Source of the DNA: Amylostereum areolatum
Taxonomy: Eukaryota; Basidiomycota; Agaricomycetes; Russulales; Stereaceae
Assembly: GCA_012932865.1 (NCBI GenBank)
Contig: SAXG01000022.1
Span: 496,001-560,000, forward strand
DNA: 64,000 nt
Reading direction: 5' to 3'
In this document: in pieces, positions 47,004 to 59,700 of the stretch
Numbering within the stretch: the first letter of the stretch is position 1
How the letters are laid out: the number at the start of each line of letters is the position of its first letter
Translations under genes and position numbers: made by a program
The notes under the pieces: model-generated
What the model was told of the DNA's origin: nothing
Databases searched by the model: none
Seen by the model: the letters and a program-made list of their open reading frames with translations, nothing else

Positions 47004-48589
47004 TCAATACCTGGTCCCCTTAACGGGGTTCGTCGCCAACGCATGCTTTATCGCTGCAATGTCCGCAGATGAGAGCTCTACTTCCCCGCTGGCAGAATTT
47101 TCCAGTGTGCGTTTCCTGTTCCTGCATACGTGATAGCCGTCAATATATTACACATGAGACCACGGGAAAACGATAACATACGATGACCCTGGTATCGGCA
47201 CAACTTTCGGTCCCAGCGACGCTACCCATGCAATGCATAGTTGTGCAGTCGTGACACCCTTCTGCTCCGCGATGGCCTTCAGTGCTTCGACCAGAGCGAG
47301 GTTGTGTTGGAAGTTCTACAAAGGGTGAGACCTCAAGACTCGTTCAGAGAGGAAATAGTGCGTACATGAGGTTGGAAGCGACTGAATTGACGCAGCATGT
47401 TGTGCTCTGTGAAAGAATGTATGAGCGAGGGATGTGATGAGCCAGCCGAGCAAGCAACTCACTCTCCAAGTCGTTGTACGTCTTCCACTTGCCTGTCAAG
47501 AAGCCATGCCCAAGCGGACTAAGGAACAGTAAAGTGAGCATCCGCCTTGTCTGTGGAGGTGGAGTTGGGTGGCCTACGAGTATGCGACGACCGCGATACC
47601 AAGTTCTTCGCATGTTGCCAAAACTGCCACAATTGTTAAGGACCAGTCCGTTTAGCGTAAGAATAATACACACCTTCTCGCGTATCTTCGGTGTAACTCC
47701 AAGGACTAACTTCAATCTCTACAGCTGCGATCGGGTGTGCCTACACATATCTTTAGCGGCAACTCAATTAAACCACGAAGCGTAGACATACGCTATGTGC
47801 GCGACGCACGCTGTCCGCGCGAACTTCCGATAATCCGATGTGGTCAAACTTGCCCTTCGCGATGAACCCGGCCATGATCCGCGTGCTCTCTTCGATCGAG
47901 ACGCCAGGAATGACCCGTGCGGTTTCGAACAAGTCTAGTTTCTTCGTGCCGCGAAGCTTAGAGAGGATCGAATCTACTTTTCTTTCCAAAGCGCGTTCAC
48001 TGCACTCATACATCCATGAGCCCTCCAAGTAGTGCACATACAAACAAGGGACTTACAGTCCAAGAGCCGGATTCAGAGATAGACCACACTAAATCATAGT
48101 TAATATCTGCCCGATCGTGAAGACAACGAAACCACTCGCCTTGACGGACAGGAAGGCCTTTTCGGTATACTGAGGATACTTCTCAAAGAACCTCGCTAAC
48201 AGCTCAAGGTTTGCCGAAGGAGGATCAAGTCCATAGAACTCGCCTGCAATGATATTGTTGAACAGCAGCAGCTATTGGCGGCGAGGTTGAAACAAACCGC
48301 TGTTTAAAAACATCTTGGCGCCCTCAGGGAGTCTGTCCATCCCCGCCCTCAATGATGCGAACGCCTCCTCATCAGATATCTGAGGTGACCTCCATCTGTG
48401 GTCATATGTCAATGGTGCAGAACGATGGAATATGGAGTAAGGCGTACGTCATCATCATAAGGCCATGCTGAAGCAGACAATAGAGTTGTCAGACATGGAC
48501 TCAGGTCAAGGTGGACATAGACGCACGCCAATCTTCCCCACACTAACATTCGTCGCTGTTCCACCCAGTTTTGTAATTGCCGCGACCAT
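47004..48589 (-). CDS. Aldo-keto reductase (pyridoxal reductase Plr1-like)
   Basis: About nine exons from the ATG at 48589 (NVSVGKIG, then [19 protein letters not shown]) to the stop at 47004. The TIM-barrel family blocks are KMFLNSGEFYG with the catalytic Tyr, [17 protein letters not shown] with the catalytic Lys, [57 protein letters not shown]-type helix, and the NADP-binding [16 protein letters not shown]. The sequence best fits AKR8-type pyridoxal reductases that convert pyridoxal to pyridoxine with NADPH. The intron 48089-48139 requires a GC donor (AAG|GCGAGT). Tail-to-tail with chk1, 287 nt apart. Confidence 0.88.
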
Positions 48590-49314
48590 TGGGGGGTTCG
48601 TCGTGTGGGATATCCTTGGCCTGAAGCTCTGCAGACTGAGCGGATCGCTTCTGAAGAACCGTGGAAGGAAGAGGGCGAAAATGACGGTGAGGGCAAGAAG
48701 TAAGGCGCGCCGCATGGGTTTGAGCGCCATATGTATATACATCCGTAGAAGGCTGTGTTCTCCCGGGATAAGCAAGCAGGGTTAAGAGCGAACTGATAAT
48801 CATCCAACGGGACCTCGAGTTAGATGATTGTGTAACATCGGCTACCCACGCTGGCTGACGTCTATGGATTGCTGACCACCGTCCATGGTAAACGGCCATA
48901 TGAATGGCTGAGGCGCCAAAGCTGTTGACCTGATCGATCTTACGCACTGCGAGTTCCTATCATTCTGTTGCAGAAGAAGATATGTAAGATACGTACACCT
49001 GCTGACGGCCTGGCGTACTCACTGAATGTAAGCCGGAGGACAGGCTGAAGGACATCGTGAGACACGCTCCAAACAGCGGTGTTTATGTGGCTACTTGCCC
49101 AGCTGACGTTCGGACTTCGAAGGTTCAAGAAAAGCAGCCTGGCCAGACTGGTGGCAGATGTCCATACTCCACTTGATGATAATTAGCATAGGGTATAAGA
49201 ATAATGTACACCCAACAAGTCCATGGTCGTCGTGAATGTGTGATATGTAGTGATGATAGCAACATACGCAGTGCATGCAAAGGGGGCATCGTGTTCTGCT
49301 GTGGCGAACCGATA
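48590..49314. other. Intergenic, 725 nt
   Basis: Promoter side of the aldo-keto reductase gene and 3' side of the SNARE gene, both on the minus strand. No supported gene. Confidence 0.45.
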
Positions 49315-50181
49315 CTATGTCTTGAAGCTAATAATGAGGATAAGGAGGACGAAGATGATGCCCCCAATCGTCAGTGCGGACCCTAGGGAGGAGCACGTTC
49401 ACGTTAAGTACGATGTTGAACTAGGTGAAACGCAAGGAGGTGAACACGCTCACAATGATTTTTCGCCCCCTTGGCAACTCTATCTAGTCGTTGTCGTGCC
49501 CTCCCAAGACGATTGTGGGTCGAATCCAGATCGTAGTCGAGCTCTTCTAATAGCCCTTGGTGCACGCCAAGCTCCCCGTTTATCTGTAGTGACAAATCTC
49601 GTTGTCGGTTAATGGAATGGGATAGGGCGTCCAGATGAGCGTCTTGACCTAGAAAGCAAGGAGGTATTATAGCCGTGACCAAGGGCCAGAATTCCTTACT
49701 TACCGTCCATTAACCGCCTCTGCTCTTGCAGCATGATGACAGGGTCGGGACCGGCTTCTGGATCGTCCGCATAAGGGGTGTATATGGGCTCTACGGAACT
49801 TGAGCGCGTGTGCGATATCTGGGGCACATAAGGCGTTGAAGAGCCTGAACCCGAGCCCGACCCAGAAGCCCCATCCGCAGGTAAATCCTCCTTTGCCTCG
49901 TCAAGGTTCTCAATCCCAGCTTTGTCCGCGTCCTTTCCAAGCAGTCCCCGCATACGCCCATACTGACTCCTGAGTAGTCCAACGGCCTCGCTCCTGCCCT
50001 CCTTCTCCTCGAGTTCGAAGATGCCCTTGCGTAGTTGCTTGAGATTTCGGGTGATCTGGGGGATGTGGAGGTTGCTGCTGATCGCTGGCGCGCCGAGTGG
50101 GGGTAGTGATTGGAGTCGTTGTCGTTCAAGAAGTAACGAAAGCGTTTGTGTAGATATTGATGTTAACTTGGCCAGAGACAT
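49315..50181 (-). CDS. syn8: Qc-SNARE, syntaxin 8 / Syn8-like
   Basis: Three exons (50181-49704, 49648-49454, 49382-49315) give 246 residues. The N-terminal region is helical (SLAKLTSISTQTLSLLLERQ and KQLRKGIFELEEKE), with a Gly/Ser linker. The SNARE motif occupies exon 2: HLDALSHSINRQRDLSLQI ... VHQGLLEELDYDLDSTHNRL, with Gln at the expected zero layer (HQGLL). The last exon codes for the membrane anchor (LTIGGIIFVLLILIISF) and ends three residues later, as usual for tail-anchored SNAREs. The protein should act in endosome or vacuole/late-Golgi fusion with Vti1- and Pep12-type partners; this follows from the family. Confidence 0.88.
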
Positions 50182-50569
50182 GGTGAACGACGTCGACTTG
50201 GTTGACTTGCTCGTGCGCCGGTGCGCGAGGGATCGTGATTCGTGACGAGGCTGTCATGTTGTGCCGTGATGCTCGTCACGTCACCTTTATTCCGACTCAA
50301 AGTTACCAGTTGACACCCTTTTGGCACACAGCAATCAACACTGCAACGACAACACATACCTTAGCAGAAGTAATGAGCATTGAACAATGGCAGGATATTC
50401 GCCAGTAGCACCCCTACATGTTCAAGTGACGAGCCGAAGACGATAAGTATAAGTAGAGTACTTAGTAGTAATAGACACGAGTGAGCCCGATCCATATCCC
50501 GTTAGATAAGTTAGCTTGCAGTATATCGAGATGAATACCCGAGAGTATATAGAGGATCAAGCTCAAGAT
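50182..50569. other. Intergenic, 388 nt
   Basis: Between the start of the SNARE gene and the end of the DUF6533-like gene, both minus strand. No gene recognised. Confidence 0.45.
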
Positions 50570-52198
50570 TCAGGTCATAGAAATGCCCGATGTGTGACAG
50601 AGAGAGACAGAAATGTGACTCTCTAGTTGCTGCGTAGTGCCTTCGCCCTCGGCATTTGTCGCCGTCGCCATCGTTGTCGTTGTTCTTGTTCTTGTTCTTG
50701 TTGGAAGCGTTGACATGATGTGGGGGTCGCGTATGTTGAGCATGAGTCGGGAAACCATGATGACGGAGAACCTGCCGATCGTAAGAGACAGGTGCGTAGA
50801 AAACTGTAACACATACAGATTGGTTGGTACAATCAGATCCCATTGCATAGCGGACTGCTAACAACAAAGGTTATTCTCAACACAGAGATGACAATCTAAC
50901 CAGATGGACGCGCCGATAAAGTCTGTGGTTTGCGACAACGAGGGTAGTTAGCAGTGGACTTCGGAATACGATGTGCTCGGACATACTGTGAGGGCAACGA
51001 CGTTCGCTAAGTTGAGCACCATTATGACCCTAAAAACAGTTCAGCCCTCCGAACAACGCGCCGTCAGACTCCAAGTACTGACGCATAATAAATGATCCCT
51101 TAGAAGAAACTGCCTCAACAAAGAATATACGAGTCTAGAACGAATATCATACCATCGCGGAGAAGCACACGAAAAAAGGCCTTCTGACGAGTCCGTCCAA
51201 GTTGAAGCGACCGCAAGACGGTAACAACAAACACGGCCGTATCAAAAACGAAAAGGGCCATAAAACCGCTTGCAGTTACTGCAAGGAGCATCCCGTCTCA
51301 GAGAGAGTTCATTAAAATCAAGTATCGACACCTTACGCATAGGACTGTAAAACAGGAAAATCAGCTTTGGGGGAGTGCACACTGCAGACAGAAAACCACA
51401 CACCTGTCCGCGACTTTTGGTGCCACGAAGGTTGTGATGATGATAAGCTGACATCGAGTTCAGCTGCGTGTTCATAGCCAAAACATGTGTTTCCCTCACA
51501 ATTGTGATCACGCCGCCCGCAACGGAAAAGAGCCATAGTAGAATCTTGATGCGCACATCGCGATCGCTGAGAGCGTATGCTCTCATGCCCGTAAGCACTG
51601 GAAGCAACAGGCGTCAGCTCTTCATATCGTACACACAAGATGGCATCGTAACTCTGACCTGCAGTAAAGAGTTGTAGAGCCCAAAGGATGGCAGTGTGAT
51701 ATGACCTCAATATCAGCTCCCTGTGAAGCCACCATTAGCCAAGCGTTGCGTATGGAGACTACTGAGAGATCAAAGCTACATACCCCTCCTGTTCCGATCG
51801 GCGGTTATTGGTGAGTTAACTCAGGGGTAGCATGGCAGGCACGTACCGAGCCCGGAGCGAAAGTATGGGAGAAGCAGCCAGAATAATAACAAACCATTGG
51901 GATGTAGCCAAAGAGCGCGAGGTAGCGGTTGACTAAAAAGACGATAGATGTACCGGAAAACGAGCGTGGGATCCAATATCGATTTATTTCCATCGACAAG
52001 GTGAGGACATGGTCATAGGCCAGAATCACTGTAGCCACCCACGCGAGCGTATATTAGTGCATGGCACCGATGTCAACCAAGTAAGACGTACCATAAAACC
52101 CCACTACGCTCATGAAGTCGCCAAGTGGAACCCTACGCGGGATGCATAAGCTGCTATACAACTTACGGGTCAGAGGGTTCAACGTCACGCACGGCCAT
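50570..52198 (-). CDS. Second DUF6533-like seven-helix membrane protein
   Basis: The first exon is 52198-52167 (MAVRDVEPSDP), joined in phase to GDFMSVVGFY and then to VILAYDHVLTLSMEINRYW, followed by TSIVFLVNRYLALFGYIPM, the family signature region. Further exons code for ILRSYHTAILWALQLFTA, GMRAYALSDRDVRIK, ILLWLFSVAGG, GFMALFVFDTAVFVVTVLR, then FFRVLLRDG and VIMVLNLANVVALT, and finally FSVIMVSRLMLNIRDP and a hydrophilic tail with an Arg-Thr repeat ending at 50570. Several middle and late junctions (around 51800-51600 and 50980-50840) are unresolved and some splice sites are weak, so a damaged gene cannot be excluded. It is only distantly similar to the gene at 33837-36909. Function unknown. 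Confidence 0.6.
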
Positions 52199-54113
52199 AC
52201 AGATGCCATCGAAGCTCGAAGACTGCCAGCTCGATGATGGTAGGTGATCCTGTGGCACGAAAAGCAGACGGAAGCGAAAGGAGAGACCGGGGTTTCGGAG
52301 GAAAACAGGCAAAGAGCCCTTCAAAGAGAGACGAGCTGTGGCTCGCAAGATGGTTGGAAGGAAAAGCCACTGCCGACGAGGGTATACATAACTAAGCGTT
52401 GCTTCCTAGGCCCCTGCTTCGCGAGGGTACTAGATTCTCGAGCTCGAAAGTACTGCACGCAGGTTCGAGGCCGCAGTGCGAGTTGGTACGTACCTGGTCC
52501 GCGGGTGGTCCACTGGCCTCGATCTTCTCAAGAAGCAGATAGGTATGTAAGCGGCCCGAGCTTTTAGAAAACTTTTACCCTCTCAACTCCAGATGTCGGT
52601 GCGACGGTGACACAATTGTCGAGACTTTGCGAGAGTTTGACTTGTCTTCAAATTTGGGACGATGGTGAAAGATTTCTGGTATAAAATGCACCCTCAGTGA
52701 ACTGCATTGACTTTATAAGGCGGGAAAGGGCGTCGCCGAGACTCAGGGATGTTGAACTTATTGCCGTTTTCAGAATAGTTCGCGTCGCGGGCGTCGCGGC
52801 TCTTCTGTGCGAGATTTGAGGCTCAGCAAAGATTGTGCTGTATCTCCTCAACCGCTGCACGTATCGACCTGAAAATTAGCACGTTTTCATCGCACAGGCT
52901 GCCCCCTGTGCCCCCCATATTTATTTCGACGATGCGGTGTGAATTATGACGGGGTAAAATCGGACCCCCTCCTAGCATGTTTCACTTGTTTCCTACGTGT
53001 AGTGTACATATAATCGAATTCTGACTGGATAGAAATGTTGCGAGTACAGTCGCATTGTGCCCCCCAGCAAAAAAAACGAGACATTCGGTGTGTGTGGAAC
53101 AGGAGACACCGTGCCGCGCGAGGTGCACAGCCGCTGTTGCACCTTCATCTACAACCACCACCGACATTTACCCTATCTCCCTGGGTGTGGTGCTTCCACC
53201 CTTGTAATTCTCCATGAGCCGTCTCACCCCTAAACGAGCCGGTAATCGACCCACTGGAACACGCAAATCAGGCCGGAACATGGAAAATCAGGTCCCTGCT
53301 CACATCAGCAATTTGACCTACCACCTGGATCCTCTGGTACCAGAGGAATCAGGCTGTCAGAAGGCGCTGTGGAGCCAGATGACTTGGTCCCTTCCACATA
53401 TCCCCTCCGATTCCAGATCATATGCCAGGTTGGCACCAGACAGGAAAATATGGGCCAGATTCACACCTCGAGCCAGGATCCCAGAGCCGAGGTTATTGAC
53501 AGGTTGTAAAACCGTAAAACATATCAATATATTGTACCCCCCCGTATGCGATAACAAAGATGTACATCACGAGAAGGACAGATAACATACAGCTGATTCA
53601 GTGATATCATCGGAAAAGACAGTGGTGACAATCGCAGTGGTGCGAGGTTTGCCGAAACGACGGAGAAAGGACCGGAATATGAGTTGGACAGATTGAGACG
53701 GAGTGCGGTTAAAAGAAGCTTGAAAGGATTGGCAGGCAAGTTGATTGTCCACGTAGCTAGATATGGAAGCCGTTAGCGACAATGTCTTTTGCACGGACAC
53801 GCTGGCCAGACACAAGACGGACACAGACATGAGACGTACTGTGGTCTTTGGAATTTGCAAAGATTGTAATACTGTAAAGAGGGAGAGAACGAGGCATGAG
53901 TCAGAGACATTGGTAGAGACGGTGGTGCAACTCACGGGTGCGAGATGAACGTAATCTGGGGAACAAGCGAGACAATATGAATGTGGATTGTTTAACGCAA
54001 CATTATGGCTATCACTTACGAGTCCGCGATAGAGTGGATGTACCCCCGATGCAAACAAACTACGACAGCGGCGTCAGGATGTTTAGAACACTGAAATGAT
54101 GGGGGCGACGCAC
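52199..54113. other. Gene-poor 1.9-kb stretch at the left flank of the transposon genes
   Basis: No convincing gene. It holds two direct copies of GTGCCCCCC (near 52908 and 53057) and a perfect 16-bp palindrome at 53331-53346. An ATG-initiated frame at 53214-53585 (123 codons) has no recognisable feature. If the Plavaka element has a left terminus in this window it should lie here, but I could not identify one. Confidence 0.4.
53331..53346. repeat. Perfect 16-bp palindrome
   Basis: CCTCTGGTACCAGAGG reads the same on both strands. Isolated; purpose unknown. Confidence 0.7.
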
Positions 54114-56485
54114 TTAGGTCTCATTGTCCTCGACCTCATCATCCGAGATGACGATAGTTGCACGAGCAGAGGACTTGGATGCGCGCTCAACAGCGACGAC
54201 GGGTTGAAGGGCTGCTTCGTGAGTTGAAAGACGCGTGAGGATCTTGATCCACTTCTTCTCGGGAATGGTGCTGGTTGACTTGAAGTAATCGCGCGTCGCT
54301 TGGCCCCAGTTGTCTTCATCGAAGCTGAACCCCTTCGCGTCCGACCCAACGGCCTTCTTGCTGTTGTCATTGTCCGGAGAGTCCTGCTCGGTCGCCTTCG
54401 AGACCGCCTTCGCATTGTGCCCCGTCTGGTGTAGCGTCAATGCACGTTCGACCTATGTATGCATGAGCCATGTACCGTTGATAACAGACTTTACACAATG
54501 GTCACTCACAGAAGAGGCGCACGCGGCCAGAGCCCCCGCAGGCTCTCCAAATGTGATCAAACTTTTCTGCGTACGCTTGACATGCCACCCGAGCACGTCG
54601 CGCATAAGGCTCGAGGACCACGAGCCGGTCTTAGTCTAGAAAGATGTATTATCAGTAATTATCCTGACTTTGTCAATTGCACAGAGGTAACGGATCCATC
54701 ATACCTCAGGATTCTCCCAGATGAACGGGACAAAGCCGCTGTCCTTGGTAGGGAGCTGCGATGCGACCCATGCAACACGAGCATCGACATCGTTGATGAA
54801 CTGTGGTGTGTTGAGCTTCATGGAAACAGCGGTGACTGCCCGCTTGCCCAGACCGCTGCGCCAGTCATTGAGGCGATCACAAGCCTCATGAGAAGAATAT
54901 ATGAGTATGATATGACAGAAGGGGTAAATGCAGGGTACACTTACCACTTTGATAATCGCAGGGTGTTCTGAATCCTTGACATCGAGCGAGAGATCCTCAA
55001 ACTCAGAATCCCAGGCATCTTGTAAAGCGATAGCGAAGTCAGGATGCTCATTTGTACCAAACGGGTCGTTGCAGGTACCAGCCCATTCAAGGACACTGCG
55101 GACGACACGGTCCCACCGCGAAACGGCGTCAGGGTCGAGGGTGTCGAAAGGGAGGTCACTAAACTTGAGCTTGCTTGCCGGCTTTTTGGTGGACGTGGCC
55201 TGGGTTTCGTCAACCGCACGGTTGGCCTCTATGTTCTCGAGCTTGAGGCCCATCTGGGAATGACGAGGTAAGACCAACACCGTCACATCACGAGGGATAC
55301 TGCGGAACAACATCAACGTACCTGCGCAGTGGTTCTCTGGCCCACATTCAAGTCGCCGGCTGGACCTGACTTGATGACCGATTTGCTAGTCCGTGCAGCT
55401 TCGAGCGCACCAGGATCCTCGTCATCATCAAAAACACCCATGGATACATTGTCATCCTTGGAGCTCAGCGCAGTGGGAGGTATGGTCTTGGCCCGAGATT
55501 TGGCATTGTGAGTCGCGCTTGTAGTGGTGGGCGTTGGTTGCTTGCCCCACGTTGGCTTGAGGTTGCGAGCGACCAACACGTTCAATGTTTTGGTACGTTT
55601 CTCGGACTTGACGCTACAGTGCGGAAGGTCAGATGTTTGGTACGTGTTGATTATTGGACATTGGTGAAAGATACTTACACTGTCATCTCCGTCGGCTCCT
55701 TGCGCTTCTTGACGATGTGCGGAGTTCCAGTGGTGGCCGTCATGGTCCGAGCTTGCTGGACCACGGCAGTTTTCTTCAACTTGGGCTTGGGCGTCTGACG
55801 ACAACGATTGTGTAAGCGGTGCGTGGGGAACAAGAAGCCATTTCGAACCTTGGGCGTCTTCTTGGAGGATAGAACACTTTCTTCTTCCTCCCCCTCACCG
55901 TATTTCTCTGAGTCTTCGCCGCTAAAGCCCATGTCAGCTTCAGCTGGCTGATACTCTTCAGAATCGACCCCTGAGGGGCCGAGGGATGCAGAAGCGTTGC
56001 TGGGGGAGTCTGCACCGTCTTCAACACTGCCATCGTTGTCGACTTTTACATGAAAAAGGTAAGCATTATGTGGTATATTCGTTCAACAACTCACCGTTCA
56101 TGGCAGTATCTTCGTGGAGGGAATCTTTCAGATGTCCGCCGGCCGATTTCTTCATACCAGGTGAGGCTTTCGCGGATGAATGACTGGCGGCAGCGAGCTC
56201 AGCAACCTTAGCCTGGACAGATGGGATGTGGGCGTACGACCGACGCCAAACGACATTTTCCATGTCCTCGCGACGATAACGATCTTCGAGGGTGGCGATG
56301 GCCTTGGCCTTTGCCTGTTCTGTCTCAGCAGCAGCGGCGAGTGCTGCGACTTTGGCCAGCTCAGTGCGCTTATCATCGTCTTTTTTTTGGGTAGGGGTCC
56401 GGCGCGGTGCTGACTGAACTTCGAGTTCACCAGGGTGAACACAGGCCTTCTTGCGGGAAAGGTGGGCACGACCGGGTGTGCTCAT
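54114..56485 (-). CDS. Accessory protein divergent from the transposase, function unknown
   Basis: About eight exons run from the ATG at 56485 to a stop at 54114. The N-terminal third is a charged helical region (KRTELAKVAALAAAAETEQ ... EDRYRREDMENVVWRRSYAH) followed by an acidic, Ser-rich disordered part (GVDSEEYQPAEADMG) and a basic part (TPKPKLKKTAV, KKRKEPTEM). The folded-looking C-terminal half contains LKFSDLPFDTLDPDAVSRWD, VLEWAGTCNDPFGTNEHPDF, CDRLNDWRSGLGKRAV, WVASQLPTKDSGFVPFIW, TKTGSWSSSLMRDVLGWHVK and FSFDEDNWGQATRDYFKS. I recall similar multi-copy proteins in agaricomycete genomes but no function. All exon junctions I checked keep phase and no stop interrupts it, so the gene looks intact. 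Confidence 0.75.
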
Positions 56486-56707
56486 ATTGGAGGGGCGACA
56501 AAGGTGACAGAATAAGAAGGAGGGGACCGAATAAATGGTGGGGGAGAAAATGGCGGCGGATGGTGCTGTAAATTTTGACAAGGTTGGTTCCAACTCCGAC
56601 GTCAACTGGGCAGTTTACTTATCCACCACTTGAAGGCCCCTATATTACCTGCTCGCGCACCGCATCTTATACTTGTACTATCCCCTCCACTCTCTCCCAA
56701 TTACTAC
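56486..56707. promoter_or_regulatory. Bidirectional promoter of the transposase and its accessory gene
   Basis: Only 222 nt separate the two divergent start codons, so the two genes must share control sequence. A TATATTACC-like stretch lies near 56640 and an A/T-rich AAATTTTGACAAGG near 56571. Co-expression is implied by the arrangement. Confidence 0.5.
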
Positions 56708-59700
56708 ATGCTGCCCCAATATCTCAACCGCCTTCCGTGTCCGTACTGCAGTCGGACCTTCAAGAATCAAAATGGACGAACGTATCACATTCGCGCAACA
56801 CACCCAGTCGACGCTCCAGCCAGTATTACGGTCCCTCCTCAAGCCCCCCCTCTGGCCAATCAACGGACAACAGTGACCGTCGAAGATGTCGACGATGAGG
56901 ATGTAGTGATGGCCGAAGTGGTCCCGTACAACGACATTGGGGATGCTGAGATGGCTGATACGACACCTCCAAAGCAACGAACAGTTGAGCGTCATCCGTT
57001 TCTTACAGGTTCGTTTTCTTCCGTGATTTTGTCCTCCTTAGCTCTGACAGCATTCACCATGATGCTCACACACCTTCTTTAGGCTGCCCATGTGATATCA
57101 ATGGCCAGGACTTACCTCCCGGAACTCCACCACCCCTCCGCACGACGAAGGAGTCTAGCGATTGGTCCCCATTCCGCGATCAAACCCAGTTCGCAGTGGC
57201 TGACTTCGTCTTCCGCAAAGGCGAGCTGTCCGCAGGCGATATCGATCACCTATTAGAACTCTGGGCTTTCGACATGGCCAAACACGATGATACCGGCCCC
57301 TTCGACTCTGTCAAGCATGTCTACGAGATGATCGACAAGATCGAACACAGCGACGCTCCATGGAAGTGTTTTACGACGTCTTTTCAAGGCGAGGTGCCCG
57401 ACGAAGCCCCCCGGTGGAAAAAACAAACATACCAGGTTTGGTACCGCGACCCTGACACCGTGATCAGCAATCTGCTCGACAACCCGGACTTCAAAGACCA
57501 GTTCGACTATTCCCCCTATATTTTCACGGACTCGTCTGGCCAACGTCGCTGGAACAACTTTATGTCCGGGAACTTCGCATGGAGGCAATCTGTACGCCGT
57601 TCACGGTTCTACTATCTCTGATCGCTCTTTTCGCTAACCTTGTCCATCCAGGACAAAATATACAATGCCGATGAGTCGACCAAGGGTGCCATGTATGTGT
57701 CGATCATCACTGGAAGCGACAAGACGACAGTCTCTGTCGCAACAGGCCATGTAGAATATCACCCACTATACCTTTCAATTGGGAACGTCCATAACGGAGC
57801 TCGCCGAGCTCATCGAAATGCCGTGGTCCCTATCGGTTTCCTGGCCATCCCAAAATGTACGCTTGTTCTTCTCTGTCCTAACGGGATCGTCGATGCTCAC
57901 TTATAGTGTGTAGCGGACCGCAAATACGACAAGGATCCCGTGTTTCGCACATTCAAACGGCAGCTTTACCATGCCTCTCTCAGTGTCATCTTCCAGTCCG
58001 TCAAGTCAGCAATGCACACCCCGGTCGTTCGTCGGTGCCCTGATGGACATTATCGGCGCGTCATCTTGGACTTCGGACCAATCATTGCGGACTATCCTGA
58101 GCAGGTCATGCTTGGCGCGATTGTGCAGGGCTGGTGCTCTCGGTGAGTCACCAGCATATTTCCTCTCTCTACGTCTATGCTGATAGTCACAACAGATGCA
58201 CTGCCCGAAATCAAGACCTCGACGGAGAGGGTGGTAGACGAACCCAGGAATGGACAGACCTCATCCTATCCTCGTGGTCAGCGCGTATCGCTTGGGATGA
58301 GTACGGAATTGATGACGGAGTGGTGGTATGTGCTTTGCCTATGGTTTTCATTCACTACTGGTCTCATGCTCGTCTACAGCCATTCACGCATGATTTTCCT
58401 CATGCCGATATCCATGAACTGATCGCCCCCGACCTCTTGCACCAAGTGATCAAAGGGATGTTCAAGGATCATCTGGTCGAGTGGGTCGGCCAATACCTTC
58501 ACATGACCCATGGTGAGGCTCGTGCGGGTGAAATCATGGATGACATTGACCGACGGTGGGCCATGCACTTACCTCGTCTAATCAACCCTGGCTCATATCC
58601 TCCAGAATCGCTGCCGCACCTCCATTTCCAGGCCTTCGACGGTTTCCTGAAGGTCGTCGATTCAAACAATGGACCGGTGATGATTCAAAAGCATTGATGA
58701 AGGTGCGCTTCCGTCTCACCCATTTTTTTTATTTCCGTATTGATCCAGACTCATAAGGTTTATCTGCCAGCGATTGTGGATTACGTGCCCGCTGACATGG
58801 TCCAAACAATTGCGGCTCTCCTGGACTTCTACTACCTGGTCCGTCAGGCTGAGTTCGATCCCGACACCCTTCAGGCCGTTGACAATGCCGTCTCCCGCTT
58901 CCATCACCACCGCGAAGTCTTTGAGCGCGTCGGTGTTCGACCAACTGGATTCTCCCTTCCGCGTCAACACGCTGTGACACATTACCGTGTTCTCATCCAA
59001 GAATTTGGTGCCCCCGGCGGCCTTTGTTCGTCGATCACAGAGTCACGGCACATAACCGCGGTCAAGAAGCCCTGGCGCCGATCCAACCGATACAATGCCC
59101 TTGGGCAAATGCTTCTAACCAATCAACGTTTGGACAAGCTCGTCGCTGCTCGTGCTGACTTCGTTGCACGAGGAATGCTTCCTGGACACAATGCCGCGCT
59201 CACACCATTGGTTTCACATCTCTCAACACGAGATGAACCCTCCACCAACCAACAAGACAATGAAGACGACAACGAAGTGCAGCATCGCACTGAATACGAC
59301 GTGGTCAACGAGAGTCGTCCAGTCGATGAGATAGCACCTACAGATGTTGTTCTCCCATTACGGCCTCGTGCGTGTCCCAGTCGCTTTTTGAATCTTCTGA
59401 GCTCACCATATTCGCCTCTGCAGAACCGATGCACCAATACCCATCATATGTTGCCAACCTCGCCAACATGCTGGGGCCTGACTACGCAGACCTCCCCTCC
59501 TTGCTACGCCAATTCCTCTATGAGCAACTTCACCCGGACGGCCCTCGTGCGACGACCATTCCCAGCGATCATCTACCCGACATTGAATCCCGTATCAAAG
59601 TCTTTCACTCAGCGACGGCCACCTTCCATGCCCCCAGCGATGTCTCCGGCCTCCAAGGCATGCGTCGCGAGATCATCCGATCATCTCCCAATTGGCGCAA

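Noticed and set aside
53214..53585. 123-codon ATG-started plus-strand frame
   Set aside because: No known motif or supporting exons; kept only as part of the description of the intergenic stretch.
52199..53600. Left terminal inverted repeat of the Plavaka element
   Set aside because: I compared this flank by eye with 61,400-62,800 and found no inverted match; the direct GTGCCCCCC copies and the 16-bp palindrome have no partner on the right side.
53567..54058. 163-codon minus-strand frame with a hydrophobic stretch
   Set aside because: No start context, no recognisable motif and no phase-compatible link to the accessory gene that begins upstream of it; composition is not convincing.
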